This document shows positions 1 to 11,929 of a stretch of DNA of 64,000 nucleotides, one piece after another. The stretch's first letter is position 1. Each line of letters begins with the position of its first letter. A model generated the notes under the pieces. It worked only from the letters and a program-made list of their open reading frames with translations, ran no database searches and was not told where the DNA came from. The DNA lies in NCBI RefSeq assembly GCF_008831285.2, contig NC_045143.1:558001-622000 (forward strand), given 5' to 3'. A program made the position numbers and the translations under genes. This DNA is from Nymphaea colorata. Taxonomy: Eukaryota > Streptophyta > Magnoliopsida > Nymphaeales > Nymphaeaceae.

Positions 1-440
1 GATGTCGATCACAGACGAAAACCTACGCATAAAGAAAAAAGCCATCCACTAGAAGGGAGAAGCTTTTGAAATAACAGAAAATCCATACTTCAAGACAATT
101 GTACGACCGACTCTGCCTACGGACAAGATATCAACAATCCAACGAAAACAAAAGAACAGAATCGGCTGAGAAAGCAACAGAAGCGACATGATGCAGCAAG
201 AAAAGTCAACCATATAAGGGACACGCGCATCAGATCTAGGCAGACACAAGGAAGTGCAATAAAGACAGAATTCTAAATCCACATCTCAACACCCAAAATC
301 CCACAAAATGAAACAGGTAAGCTGATAAGCAAACGCGGATCTACTAAAGAAACCGAAGAACATCTCAACCTTTCGCGAGGACACCTGAGACCCCTGGATC
401 CAGTCATCACAAGGCAGGATCAGAAAAATGAGAAACTCAC
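1..440 (-). other. intron 1 (partial) of the left-edge HSC70 gene
   Basis: Read on the minus strand, the exon at 441-654 ends at a GTGAGT donor (435-440) and the intron runs out of the window. The plus-strand sequence here is purine-rich, low in coding potential and has no recognisable second exon. The complete HSC70 copy has an 815-nt intron at the same place, so exon 2 of this copy may simply lie beyond position 1. This is inference from the paralogue. Confidence 0.7.
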
Positions 441-654
441 CGAAGACAGTGTTGATGGGGTTCATGGCGACCTGGTTCTTGGCGGCATCGCCGATGAGAC
501 GCTCGCTGTCCGTGAAGGCGACATAGGACGGGGTCGTTCTGTTACCCTGATCGTTGGCGATGATTTCAACACGGTCGTGCTGCCATACTCCAACGCAAGA
601 GTAGGTGGTGCCGAGATCGATACCGATCGCCGGACCCTCTCCCTTTCCGGCCAT
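441..654 (-). CDS. HSC70: cytosolic heat shock cognate 70 kDa protein, exon 1 only (gene continues past left edge)
   Basis: This exon starts at ATG 654-652 and encodes 71 residues plus one base. They match the first 71 residues of the complete HSC70 at 9,003-11,767 exactly, including the nucleotide-binding signature IDLGTTYS (family knowledge: ATP-phosphate loop of the HSP70 ATPase domain). The exon ends ...NTVF plus G at a GTGAGT donor, the same position and phase as in the other copy, where the next codons read DAKRLIG. It differs from the other copy at ten bases, all synonymous, so it has been under protein-level selection and is probably the start of a working gene. An open frame extends upstream of the chosen ATG, but family members begin at [11 protein letters not shown]. 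Exon 2 is outside the window, so intactness cannot be shown. Confidence 0.88.
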
Positions 655-778
655 TACGACGTCGGAGAGACTGTACGGAAAATCGAAAAAAGAAAGGGAA
701 GGAAAAAAGATGGAGAGTGAAAGAAAGAAATGGGAGAAAAGAGATCCGTTGAGACTGAGGGGAAAGAGGAGGCACACG

Positions 779-787
779 AAACCCTAA
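779..787 (+). promoter_or_regulatory. telo-box AAACCCTAA
   Basis: The sequence AAACCCTAA is followed by TATGG, and the whole AAACCCTAATATGG block is repeated upstream of the second HSC70 (11,904-11,917). Telo-boxes are known in plants near the start sites of highly expressed housekeeping genes. Function here is inferred from conservation between the copies. Confidence 0.55.
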
Positions 788-804
788 TATGGTCGCTTGC
801 CACC

Positions 805-817
805 TTCCAGAATGTTC
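805..817. promoter_or_regulatory. heat-shock element, perfect TTCnnGAAnnTTC
   Basis: TTC-CA-GAA-TG-TTC gives three alternating 5-bp units, the minimal HSF trimer site, about 150 bp upstream of the HSC70 start codon. Its inner bases differ from those of the HSE of the second copy while the unit pattern is the same, which argues for selection. Confidence 0.8.
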
Positions 818-985
818 GGCCCGAAGATTTCTAGCCGTCAGATAGTTAGGGAGATGAACGGTAGGCCGTGGGGCTTGTTTCCAGAAGCGTCCAGTAGCTT
901 CGCTTTGACGGCGAATTAGGCATCCCCATCTTCAAAAGGAGTCAAGATCTTTACATTTATTTCGAGACATACCATCCCTACGGCT

Positions 986-1495
986 TCCCAGAAACTCCGC
1001 TCTGTGTGGAAATAATCGGGAAACTCTATGGCTAAAAAAGTAGTTTCCTTTCTTTCTTTTTTTCTAAATCGCACGACAGTTATTTCGGGATCATGCCTTA
1101 CTGACCCTTCTCCTCTGCCGTTGACTGAGATCTTGATGTTTCTCCAAATTGATCAAGGAGCTCTGCCACTCTTTGTTGACAAAAATGAGAAAAAGAGAAT
1201 CGCTGCTTTCTTTTCTAAGTCGCACCACCATAAGATTTTGGAGATTTTTCTTTAAATGACTTGTTCTTAAATGAGATCTACCACTAAACATGATCTGGAA
1301 GGGCATTCTGTTTGGAGAATTTCAATTTGGCTCAGATCCGCCTGAAGAAGCCTAGTGCAGGTACTCTGTTTTGGGGAATTGTCGAGGAAACCTAGTAGGG
1401 AAACTGCATGAGAACGATTGTCTACTTAAGTGAAGCCCACGTCGGCAAATGGTGATTCATTGGTAGATTTCAGTATAAACCATCATTCATCATTC
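986..1495. other. spacer, no gene seen
   Basis: This is AT-rich sequence upstream of the left HSC70 promoter. Short open frames exist on both strands but none has a recognisable domain or codon pattern. I see no repeat or promoter element here that I can support. Confidence 0.5.
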
Positions 1496-2290
1496 AGATG
1501 AATCGAAGGAACCCACTACCAGGATAAAGGCCCCTCCTCATTTCCAGCATCATCATCATGCATGTTACTGTTTGCAGTCCAGATGAATAACACCTACAAG
1601 AATCAGAATCAAATTGAGGACGAGCGGACAGCATGATTCACAGCATGCCACTTAAGGAGGATGAGTTGACAGGACAGCATGCCACTCAGGCTGACCAGCA
1701 ATCATTCGCTGAGATATGACAACGCAGTGTTAGTATGAATTGTAAAACACCCGAGTTTGGAAGTCTAGATGAACAAGTTGTTAAAAGGAATTCAGAAAAC
1801 GAAACTGAAGCAGTAGAACTGGAATTATTCTGAACAAGAGGCATCCATGAGAGGAATGCCAAGCAACGTCGAAGCGAGTGTATGTGGGATTGATGAATGT
1901 ATCATCCCAGCGAAATGATCTCATACAGAGAGTTATTCATAGACTAGATGATTTAACCGCAGGTCATCCAGTGCAGCAAATTCTTTCAAGTTTGAAGTTG
2001 TCCAGCTGATGTTATTACCAACATATTTACTGAATAGTGATGAAAGAAACAAGGAGGAAGACTCGGAAGAAGATAGTTTGAGGAGTGTTTCTTGTATGGG
2101 TCCCGAATCAGGAATTAGAAAACAATCGATGAAATAAAATTCAATGGATATTTTAACTTCTTCCTCTGGTGGAGATTTTCAGTTTGTGGTTGCACGGGAG
2201 GATGGAAGACTGGTTGTTCGATCTCTTGCAGAATTGTTTACCGAACTTTTATGTGCCATCAAGTTACTATCTTCATGAAGTAGTAAATAG
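1496..2290 (+). pseudogene. possible decayed coding region, frameshifted, unrecognised
   Basis: On the plus strand this stretch reads as consecutive open segments that switch frame instead of one ORF: about 20 codons ending in FAEI-stop (1,660-1,720), about 30 codons with NCKTPEFGSLDEQVV (from about 1,738), then YSEQEASMRGMPSNVEASV (about 1,827 on), then DLIQRVIHRLDDLTAGHPV (about 1,918 on), and later FQFVVAREDGRLVVRSLAE (near 2,180-2,235). The composition is more coding-like than the flanks and the segments abut at frame shifts or stops. I do not recognise the protein family. It could be a dead gene copy, a non-coding transcript or chance. Confidence 0.3.
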
Positions 2291-5200
2291 GTAACAGAAG
2301 CATCTACACCGCTCTCTCATATTTACATCTCTAAATTCATAAGCATGAGAATTGCCTTTGAATCACAGTAAAAGAATCGATCAAATTTTACACAAATAGT
2401 ACTCACAGATGCTTCCTTGAGGTATTGGAGTTAGATTTATGATAGAAACCTCAAACTGCATTCTTCTTCTTCCCAACCCCTTACTTTTAAAACTAATGCA
2501 TCAACTCCAATCTTTATAACCTTCATAACTAACATTTAACATGTTAGACAAATAGTCCACCTTCCAAAAGAAAATTTTATTACTAATTTGAAAACCAATT
2601 GAACAGAAATTTTGTGCAACTTATGAACAAAGTTGCAAAGATAAACGCTTACAAGTAATTAACTGGAATGTCGTTAAAGCAGAAAGTCATCGTGAGCAGC
2701 ACCATGATCCAAGAGGAGAAGACTTGAAAAAGAAAGCAAGAACCATGATGCTAATGCAGCAATGCAAACGCAGACACAGAGTTGACCTATATGACACCCT
2801 TGAGTCGACACCCTCCAATACTATCCAATCGTGAATGACATCTGACAGCATTAAATCAAGTTAATTGCCAAATTAAGTTCAGAAAGGCAACACAGATAAG
2901 AAGAAAATGGGATACTGTTGAAAATGACAAGGCAAAGGTACATGTGCAAAAGGAAAAGCACATAACACATGTACATGCACCCTCACAAAGCAACTTTTGC
3001 AAACAACATGGAATGAAATGCAACCTACTTCTAGTTCTATAAAATTTAAAAATCAAGGATACAAAGAGGCTTGTTTTCATTATTAGGCCGTTAGTATGCA
3101 AAATTTGGAAACTGACGACAATAGGAAAAGGCGCACAAAAGCCCATTGTCACCAATTGCTTCACTGGCTCAGGCTCCCACACTCGGATGGACATAAACAC
3201 TTAAAGATATTAATACATGATTGGTACTTTGGCATTACAGAATCAAAACTTAACCTAGTCTGATTGCAGAAAGGAAGTTTTTCTAGTTACATAAAGAAAT
3301 AAAAGTATCACCATCTTCTAAATAGGGGTAAATTTTCTAAACTCACTTTAGAAAAATTGGTTCACCATCTCACCCGTGCCAGTGATTTGAATTATTACCA
3401 AAAGAATTACACTTCACATCTTGAAATCCACTTCCTTAAAATTTCAAGATAAGCAGAACAAATAGAGCAAATTCTTCAGCATTCACTTGGGGCATTTCAG
3501 TGAGAATAGCTGCATCAACCACAACAGAATGTAGTTATACACAATATTGTTGGAGCATTTGCAGACAACATAAATGCAAGTACTTGTGAGAGAACATCTC
3601 TAACAGTTCAATTTCATATTCATGGGTAGGCAATCCAGTTTCATCGTACTGAAGGAAAAACATGCTGCCGTATAGAATTCATCACAGGTTAATTATTTCA
3701 AATACCTTGCCAACATTGTATTGCCCCCATACATAACAGAAGAAACTCATTTCGTGGCAAATATAACATTAGTCTGCAACTAGGGGTTATCAAGCACAAC
3801 GCACAAGATTTTGGTGAAGGCAACATGAAGGAAAAATGAATTTGGTATAAACTAGTTTGCTTGTGAAGGCCATCGAATAAAAATGTGGTGCAAGAAAATA
3901 AATATCCATCCTTCATCTCCTCGGTCACTTGTAGCTTCTGATGTCCATCAACACCCCTAAGCTGATTTTTGGAATGGAATTCAGAGATGACAAGATAGTT
4001 TCAGGTTCCATACAACTAAACATATGAAATCCATGTTAATCTTGTTTCCGAGGCTTCAAGTGGCAGCCTGTTGCTCTGTCAGTTCTTTCTTTTCATGTTT
4101 ATCAAAAAGCAAAAAGGAACTAGAGCTTTCGCTGAGAAAACAGGACATCAATCATCTGTTCCTCGCCTTCACTTGAACTAATCATTTAACGGAAAGTACA
4201 GGACCAGAAAAAACTAGCAAAGATCTCATCCGGTCGCATTTGCATCCACAGTCAAATCGCTTTTAGTAGCTACAATGAGCAAAAGTCTGCTCAGATAAAA
4301 TAGTGTTATCTTTATACAACACGTTTCGAAGTGGAAAGATTATCAGGAAAATAAAGAATTCAAAAAAGAAAGGCCGTCTTTTTTCATGGAACCAAACAAA
4401 AGATCCAAAATTCACAAATACAATTCCCCACCTATGGAAATAGAGAAAATTTTTCACGTGGCAACTCGGTGGATCTCCTCCTTCACTTCTTGTTCACCCC
4501 AATTGTTTCCAATTAGATTTTCACATGTATATAACGAAAGGAAATTCTTATGACAACCAATATGTGAAATTGGTCCCATTTGAAAATGCAAAACCGCAGA
4601 CGGTGTTTCAATTTGTGCGAGAATTCGTTCTATGTTGACAAAAGTTGCTGGTTATCGGACTTTTTGCCCCTCTCGTGAGGCGAGGAAATTTGTGCAGGTA
4701 AAACCGACCAAAACCATCAACATCGGTTTGCAAAATTTCTTTCGTTAAGATGCAAGATTTGCCCTGAGAAGAATTTTGTGCTGCTGCTCATCTCTCTTCG
4801 ACAATTGCATCCTCTAAATACAAGCCTACCACTAGGCTCAAACTTCAATTGGTGTATCTTCTAATGCAAGTCTACTCATCTGACGTAGCAGTTGCATTCG
4901 GAGCGGTGACCGGATTCTTTCAATCAAAAGACAACTACAACAGTTATTCGTCCATCAATTAAAAGAGAAAAGCAAGCCAAAGTCTCCAAATTCAGTGGAA
5001 ACAGAACTTCGACAAGGTCAGTGAAAATATACATACTACAAGGCCTGCATTGTCAAATGCCAACGTAACCATGCAGCCAACCTGCACATGTATGATTGTG
5101 GCGCTCCAACTCCAAAGCCAATTTCAGCGCTGCTTATAGCTGCCACTATCAGTCTCTTCTTTTTGTTTGAAAAGCAACCTGGAGTGAAGCAAACGCCGAC

Positions 5201-7985
5201 TCTACCAGACACATGGGATACTGATCTCAAACTTCCTTGAAGTTGAAGGTCCAAGTCTAACCTGTCCGAGTGATTAATCCTAGATGAGCTCAGTTAAGTG
5301 GCACTTCCTTAATTTTTGGTGATTCAAGACATTCTTGCCTCGCGTATTTAGGACTTAGTTTCGCAGTATTGCACTGCAGAGTATACACAGTTTACAGGAG
5401 AATGATGGTAGCTGGTATTTGAATCATGGGTGCCAAAACTGCAACGAGAGCATTGTTTTTTAGTGGCAGACCATTAAACAGAATACAATCCAAACAGAAA
5501 ATGAGAATTTGAGTATCTGAAACATGCATTTTTTGCACCGAACCACACTAGTCAATAGATCAGGCTCGTCATCGGTGCAGATAAAACAAGGTTGAATCCA
5601 GCGAAAACAGATAAGCAGTCTGTAAGCGTTCTTCTTTAAGCAGATATTTAAGTGAAACCGTTCGAAGAAGACATCCTCTATTAACAGAAACCAAACCACG
5701 AAATCACAATTACGTGAACTTAGTTAAACCGCCCCAGATGTCTCATTTGCCAGTACATGTCAGGTCACATATTCCCGTAACTTGGGAATGTGAAACACCG
5801 CTAGGACAAGATAATCATCACTTTTTAATTTCTGAAGATTGTGAATCAATCAGCAAAACAGTTCTATACAAAGTTCTGCGATCACGTTATTGCGAACATA
5901 TTACACCAAAAGAAAGAGGAATGGAAAGAACAGGACCTCCAACAAAAGCTTCTGATGACCACTCTCTAACTTTTCAACCATCATCGCTAGCTCATGCAAC
6001 TGGTTCAAACTTTTCCTCTTCATCCGTTCACAACAATAGAAAATGTCAAAGATTATTCATGATCATAAGTTGTTCGTTATTTCCGTTTTCTTTTGGAGTG
6101 TCTGTGCTCGTGTGAGAGAGAGAGACCACCAACAGGGAATGTAAGAGAAGAAAAAAAAAAAAAAACAGAAGGCAAAGACAGACGATATCCAAAGACAGGT
6201 ACAACTAGCTGCTTGTCCGGGAGGTGTAGAACCATAAACATATTACATATATTATAAATAATGCGTTTACTGCTGAACAACAAAAGAGAATTTAGAGACA
6301 AACTACTGCTTCATCGTAAGAAACTGATGAGAGGACAAAGACCATATTTTTACCTTAGAAAATGCATGTCAGCTGGCTTCCGTAACAGCTTAATCTGCCA
6401 AAGTAAAATCAACTTCATAGAAGAAATCACTCTATATGAAATATTGTGCCAAAGACAAACCATGGGAGGAATGGACTGAATTCTCGTAAATATATACAGC
6501 GACCAAACTAGTGCTTGCACTGTGACCAATTCAATAAGCAAGTCAGCAGATGCTACTGAAAGACTAATGAAGGATTGATTACATGGAAAACCAAACCACC
6601 ATGTGACACATTGTTCATCTGAACAAACAGCTAAGGTCTCCAGATCACTATATGAATTCAAGGGTGTAAACTACATTGTTCTTACAACTTTTGACCCACC
6701 CTAGAATAGGTGGTAGGATGTCCATACTACAAGGTCAATAAGGTAGAAATCAGAAAAAATAAACTAGTATAAAGGCTTAACAGCCTAAGAATTGAAAGGG
6801 CTGTTCATGGCATCCCAGTCAACTTCATTCCTCAACAATCTCACGGTGAGATATGGAAGAGACCCATATGGTTTCAAGGAAATATATTGAGAACAGAGCT
6901 TCCATTCATGGTCACCTTCCCACATCCATGGATGATGTTCCACGAGTGCTGTTCCAGTATCATTGGCTCCATGTATTATGATAAAGTCTTCCCGTCTTCC
7001 TTGAGAACAGCCTCTTCAGACAGAGCCAACTTTCCCCATGTGCTATAACACAGTGAACTGATTTCCGAGTGTTGAAGATCTTGGCTACTATAAAGCTTTG
7101 GGGGGGAGGCAGCACCGCAGCAGTAGATTAAACGGGAGGAGAAGAAAGTGCGGAGAGAGAGGGAGGTGCATGTGGAGAAGGGGACTGTTCTCTGCTGACC
7201 AATGGAACGGTTTGTAAGGACACGGAGACAGTTGACCAATCAGGCTCCAGTGGGAACTCTCAATCATGGTGCCTGTCGAGTACAAAAAGGCAGGGCACAC
7301 AGCACATATACGTACTGTTGACCCCTTGGCCTCTGCCCGCCACCGAGCCACATAATATGTAGGTCAAGCGTAAGGTTAGTGTACTCACAGCCGCGCCACT
7401 CCATATCTGCTGCCGAAAGATTAAGTAGGGACTGCGATTGCTTGGTTATCCGCCGGACAAATTAGCCGCTGGTGGTCTATCAGACTGGTTCTGCTCCAGT
7501 TGCCAAGTGCGCCTGGCAACTGCAGATATAAGCATCCGGTGAAGAGATTATTGACCCGAGTATATACTGTAGCATTCCGATTTTATCGCATGTCTCAAGA
7601 GGCAAGGACCACATGACAGACCCGAATCTCAGGTCAAAACACTCCGCGGGGGAACCTAATTAACGAGATCAAACGGCCGTATTTGGAATCTGAGCCTAGC
7701 CAACAGAAATCTCATCGGAACATTTCCATTTACAGTTGTACATATTTGGACACCCATGAGATGAGAGTTGGGTGTGACAATACACACGACAGCCAGCATC
7801 TGCTAAATGCATGAGTTTAAAGATCGCATTTCGAAGCAATTATGTTTCATTACACAATCTGCACCAGCACACGGCAATCTAAGCTCAAGGATCTTTCAAA
7901 TTTGCCAAACAAGCTAGTGTTCGCAGATCATCACCCATATTGAGCAAAATGAAGACAATATTTCGGATATGACTGTCAATCGCCT
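2291..7985. other. long spacer between the HSC70 copies, no supported gene
   Basis: The stretch is AT-rich with only short open frames (at most 133 codons, 5,714-6,115 plus strand) that show no known domain and no splice-linked partners. A GA run (6,113-6,123) and an A-tract (about 6,152-6,166) occur near 6.1 kb. Around 7,080-7,350 the sequence is more GC-rich and purine-rich, but I see no gene start there. A non-coding transcript cannot be excluded. Confidence 0.5.
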
Positions 7986-8039
7986 TGTCAATCTTCCAAA
8001 GTTACGGACCAATGTCAATCTTCCAAAGTTACGGACCAA
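7986..8039 (+). repeat. perfect tandem duplication of a 27-bp unit
   Basis: The unit beginning TGTCAATCTTCCAAAG and ending GGACCAA occurs twice head to tail, at 7,986-8,012 and 8,013-8,039, with no mismatch. It looks like a recent local slippage or repair duplication. Confidence 0.9.
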
Positions 8040-8065
8040 ACAAAGTTCCAAGATTTCTGTATTTC

Positions 8066-8164
8066 ACAGGACGTTGGAAGCCTTGCCCACTGTAGAAAGA
8101 AGAAAGTGCATCCAAACCTAAAGAAAAGCTTCAACATCACATCATACAGGACGTTGGAAGCCTT
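8066..8164 (+). repeat. pair of 19-bp direct repeats 61 bp apart
   Basis: ACAGGACGTTGGAAGCCTT is found at 8,066-8,084 and again at 8,146-8,164. The first lies just after the 27-bp tandem duplication, so this segment has been rearranged more than once. Confidence 0.85.
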
Positions 8165-9002
8165 ATACAGTTTTTTTTTTCCTTCTTAGCAGCCATTCTC
8201 CGGGAGTAGTTTTTTCTTAACATGTAAATTGAAATACATTTCGAAAAGAAACATTCAAAATAATGCAACATCTAAAGTACAGGATACCAAATTCGTTCAA
8301 ATGTAGGAACTCAACCTTTGACTCCTAAATAATAAGAGAATAATGTAAAGAGAAAACGTCGGAGATCTCACATGTTTGTATAGAACGAAGCCAGTTTGCT
8401 TTATTAGACGCCATATACCCGATTTTCCCACTCAAGCGACAAACACCCCATCGTTAGGTTAGGTGAAGCTGACAAGGTCTGTTAATTAAATTACGATCTA
8501 TGCAAAGCACAGCAGTAACAAACACGCGACAGAAAGAGGTTTAAGAAACATTAGAATACCGTTCAAAGGTTAAGAAAAAATAAAAGAATACTAAAGAACA
8601 TTGTGGACCAAGTAGTAAGAGGGCATCACCGGTGAGTAAGCAAACAAAAAGCCTGCCTTGTCTAAGCACTCAGAATCTTCATCCTCAAAACTACCTTTCC
8701 AAAGGAGAGAGCAAGGTGAGAAAAGAGTTTTAAGACAGACGATAAATTTTCAACGATACCAATGGGAAATAAAAAATGGCATACTTCAATTTACCAACCA
8801 TTTCATGTTGCAGAGTATATTAGCGAAAGACAATATCCGAAAATAGAGCCTATGGAAAATAAAAGGAAATCAAACTAAGCAAGACAAGAAAGAAAAAACC
8901 GCGACAAAATGTTCGAAATATAGAATCTTTTCCTGGTCAATTAAACCAAACCCAGGAATCACAAAACCCCCAACTTGAATCACCGTCAAGAGATACACTA
9001 GT
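8165..9002. other. 3' flank and probable 3'UTR of HSC70
   Basis: The stretch immediately below the HSC70 stop codon (reading minus strand) is AT-rich and should contain its 3'UTR and polyadenylation region. The exact end cannot be set without transcript data. No other gene is visible. Confidence 0.5.
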
Positions 9003-11767
9003 TTAGTCAACCTCCTCAATCTTCGGACCAGCACCAGCACCACCACCAACCGACGGGCCATCCTCGTCCATGCCACCGCCCATGTCTGCACCAGCTCCCT
9101 GGTACATCTTGGCAATGATCGGGTTGCAGATGCTCTCCAGCTCCTTCATCTTGTCCTCAAACTCGTCCGCCTCTGCGAGCTGATTGCTGTCCAGCCACTG
9201 GATGGCCCCCTCGATGGCATCCTCGATTTTCTTCTTGTCAGCAGCGGAAAGCTTGGCGCTGATCTTCTCATCCTTGACGGTGTTTCTCATGTTGTATGCG
9301 TAATTCTCCAGGGCATTCTTCGACTCAACCTTCTTTTTGTGCTCCTCGTCCTCCGACTTGTACTTCTCGGCTTCCTGGACCATCTTTTCAATCTCCTCCT
9401 TACTCAACCTGCCCTTGTCATTAGTAATGGTGATCTTGTTCTTCTGGCCGGTGGTCTTGTCCTCGGCAGACACATTCAGGATACCGTTCGCGTCAATGTC
9501 AAAGCACACATTGATCTGAGGGACACCACGAGGAGCAGGAGGGATGCCAGAGAGCTCGAACTTGCCGAGAAGATTGTTATCACGTGTTCTCGTTCTTTCA
9601 CCTTCATAAACCTGGATCAACACGCCAGGCTGGTTGTCTGAGTAGGTGGAGAAGACTTGTTCTTTCTTGGTCGGGATGGTGGTGTTCCTTGGAATCAAGA
9701 CGGTCATGACACCTCCAGCGGTCTCCAGACCAAGGGACAGAGGAGTGACATCCAGAAGAAGCAAGTCCTGCACCTTCTCGTTGCCCTCCCCGCTCAAGAT
9801 GGCAGCCTGAACGGCAGCACCGTAGGCGACAGCCTCATCAGGGTTGATGCTCTTGCACAATTCCTTGCCATTGAAGAAGTCCTGCAACAACTGCTGCACC
9901 TTCGGGATCCTAGTGGATCCACCAACGAGCACAACGTCATGGATAGAGCTCTTATCCATCTTCGCATCCCTCAAGCACTTCTCCACAGGCTCCATGCACT
10001 TCCTGAAGAGGTCCATGTTCAGCTCCTCGAACCTGGCACGCGTGATGGTGGAGTAGAAGTCAATGCCTTCGAAGAGTGAATCGATCTCAATCGTGGTCTG
10101 AGCAGTGGACGAGAGGGTGCGCTTTGCCCTCTCACATGATGTTCTCAAACGCCTGAGTGCCCTAGGATTTCCGGTGATGTCTTTCTTGTGCTTCCTCTTG
10201 AACTCCTGAACGAAGTGGTTCACCATCCTGTTGTCGAAATCCTCACCACCAAGGTGGGTGTCTCCGGCCGTGGCCTTTACCTCAAAGATGCCCTCCTCAA
10301 TGGTCAGAAGAGAGACATCGAAGGTGCCACCACCAAGATCAAAGATGAGCACGTTCTTCTCACCAACGCTTGTGGCCTTTTTGTCCAGACCGTACGCGAT
10401 GGCAGCCGCGGTAGGCTCGTTGATGATACGCATCACGTTAAGACCTGCAATGACGCCAGCATCCTTGGTGGCCTGGCGCTGGGAGTCGTTGAAGTAAGCA
10501 GGAACGGTGACGACGGCATTCTTCACGGCAGAGCCAAGGTAAGCCTCGGCAATCTCGCGCATCTTCATGAGAACCATGGACGAGATTTCCTCAGCGGCAA
10601 ACTGCTTCTCCTCGCCCTTGTATTGAACGTTGATCATTGGCTTGTCTCCGGGACCGGCAACAACCTTGAAAGGCCAGAGCTTGATGTCGCTCTGCACGGA
10701 CGTGTCGCTGAACCTCCTCCCAATCAAACGCTTGGCATCTGCGCGTGAAAACGTGTCAATGTGATGTACATTATGGAGACAAAATCATACGTAAAAGGCC
10801 ATTCAGATAAAAGCCCATGAACATATACAGCAAACGCCAAATAGCAGTAAGATGACGTCGCTCTTCAAAGTCAAGCAGAAAAAACAAGAAGGCCCAGATT
10901 CTTCAAATCCATTGGCGGCATTGAAGCGAAGTAGTAAACAAATCATGAACGAGAAAAAGAAGTTCAAAAATTGTTGAAAAAACGACCAAAAAACTTGATA
11001 CAGCAAGCTCAACTAGATGTTTACAACACAACCAAAATAGGACTCAGAAAACGGGAATCCATGTGAAACAAAGGGGATAGCAGATCTCCCACATAACAAA
11101 TGAACTTGAGATAGATCCCTTGACCAACAGACAGAGGCATCTAAGGACAATTCAACGGAAGTAAAAGTTTCAGATCCTATCCTTTAGCCAACAGAGAGAA
11201 GCATCTAAGAACAATTCAACTGCAGTAAAAGTTTCAGATCTAACAACGAACGGAAGAAATGGGACATGAAGCGGCGACTTAAACATCTAGAACGAGGTAA
11301 CGCTCAAAAGACGCACAACAAACATAGTATTCAAGAATAATCCCTAAAAAATATACCGAACGCACATGCGGAAGACTACAAATCGAGCACAGACCCATTT
11401 CAGAATCCCCAACGGGACGTCAAGAAGCGGCACGAGGTCCAACAAAACAAACGATAAACATCCCGACAACCTCAAGATGACACCCAGGGATCCTAGATTT
11501 ACACGGAACACGAAAGATCTAACAAGAATCGTCAAAACATGGAAGAAACTCACCGAAGACGGTGTTGATGGGGTTCATGGCAACCTGGTTCTTGGCGGCA
11601 TCGCCGATGAGACGCTCGCTGTCCGTGAAGGCGACATAGGACGGGGTCGTCCTGTTACCCTGATCATTAGCGATGATTTCGACACGGTCGTGCTGCCAAA
11701 CTCCGACGCAGGAGTAAGTGGTGCCGAGATCGATACCGATCGCCGGACCCTCTCCCTTTCCGGCCAT
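9003..11767 (-). CDS. HSC70: cytosolic heat shock cognate 70 kDa protein, complete, 2 exons, 649 aa
   Basis: Exons: 11,767-11,554 and 10,738-9,003, joined across an 815-nt GT-AG intron, so that NTVF is followed by [12 protein letters not shown], the standard HSP70 reading. The product is an ATP-driven chaperone of cytosol and nucleus that binds unfolded segments with J-proteins and exchange factors. All three HSP70 signatures are present: IDLGTTYS (near residue 13), [12 protein letters not shown] (near 202) and [12 protein letters not shown] (near 339). The ATPase domain is followed by the substrate-binding domain and a Gly/Met-rich tail. The C-terminus GPKIEEVD is the EEVD motif that docks TPR co-chaperones (HOP, CHIP) and marks the cytosolic class; no signal or transit peptide is seen. 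Length is typical. A single intron within the codon for the residue after NTVF is usual for plant HSC70 genes. The promoter has a perfect HSE. Constitutive versus heat-inducible use cannot be decided from sequence. Confidence 0.97.
11113..11240. repeat. imperfect tandem duplication (about 60-bp unit) inside the HSC70 intron
   Basis: Two adjacent copies (about 11,113-11,171 and 11,172-11,240) share AACAGA(C/G)AGA(G/A)GCATCTAAG, ACAATTCAAC and GTAAAAGTTTCAGATC, with scattered substitutions and a small length difference. The unit lies in the intron, between the 11,553 donor side and the 10,739 acceptor side, and does not touch the splice sites. Confidence 0.8.
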
Positions 11768-11903
11768 TACAGAAGCTCAAGACGGAAAATCGGAGAGGAG
11801 AGGAAGAAACGCAGTCGCTCAGAGAGAGAGAGGGAGGGAGAGCAAAAAGGCGATGGGAATCGCGTGAGGCTTTGAGACTGAGAGGAGGAGAAAGAAGAAA
11901 TGC

Positions 11904-11912
11904 AAACCCTAA
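11904..11912 (+). promoter_or_regulatory. telo-box AAACCCTAA
   Basis: This is part of an AAACCCTAATATGG block shared with the left HSC70 copy at 779-792. On the gene strand it reads CCATATTAGGGTTT, so the CATATTA could also serve as a weak TATA-like element. Confidence 0.55.
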
Positions 11913-11929
11913 TATGGTGGCTTCCCACC

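Larger units (their letters stand above)
655..985 (-). promoter_or_regulatory. promoter and 5'UTR of left-edge HSC70, related to that of the second copy
   Basis: Going upstream from the ATG there is a purine/pyrimidine-skewed leader, an AAACCCTAA telo-box (779-787) inside a CATATTAGGGTTT block on the gene strand, a perfect heat-shock element (805-817), a CCAGAAGCGTCC block near 891-902, and a TTTACATTTATT block near 951-962. The same blocks occur in the same order upstream of the second HSC70 copy, so promoter as well as exon was duplicated. No classical TATAAA box is seen. Confidence 0.7.

Noticed and set aside
2856-3200. 114-codon minus-strand frame
   Set aside because: No recognisable motif, no splice-linked exon, composition like the spacer.
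5714-6115. 133-codon plus-strand frame
   Set aside because: No known domain and it lies in AT-rich spacer; chance ORF is the simplest reading.
9657-10748. Long plus-strand open frames (140 and 186 codons) opposite the HSC70 exon 2
   Set aside because: They are antisense shadows caused by strong third-position bias in the HSC70 coding strand; no domain and no independent start context.
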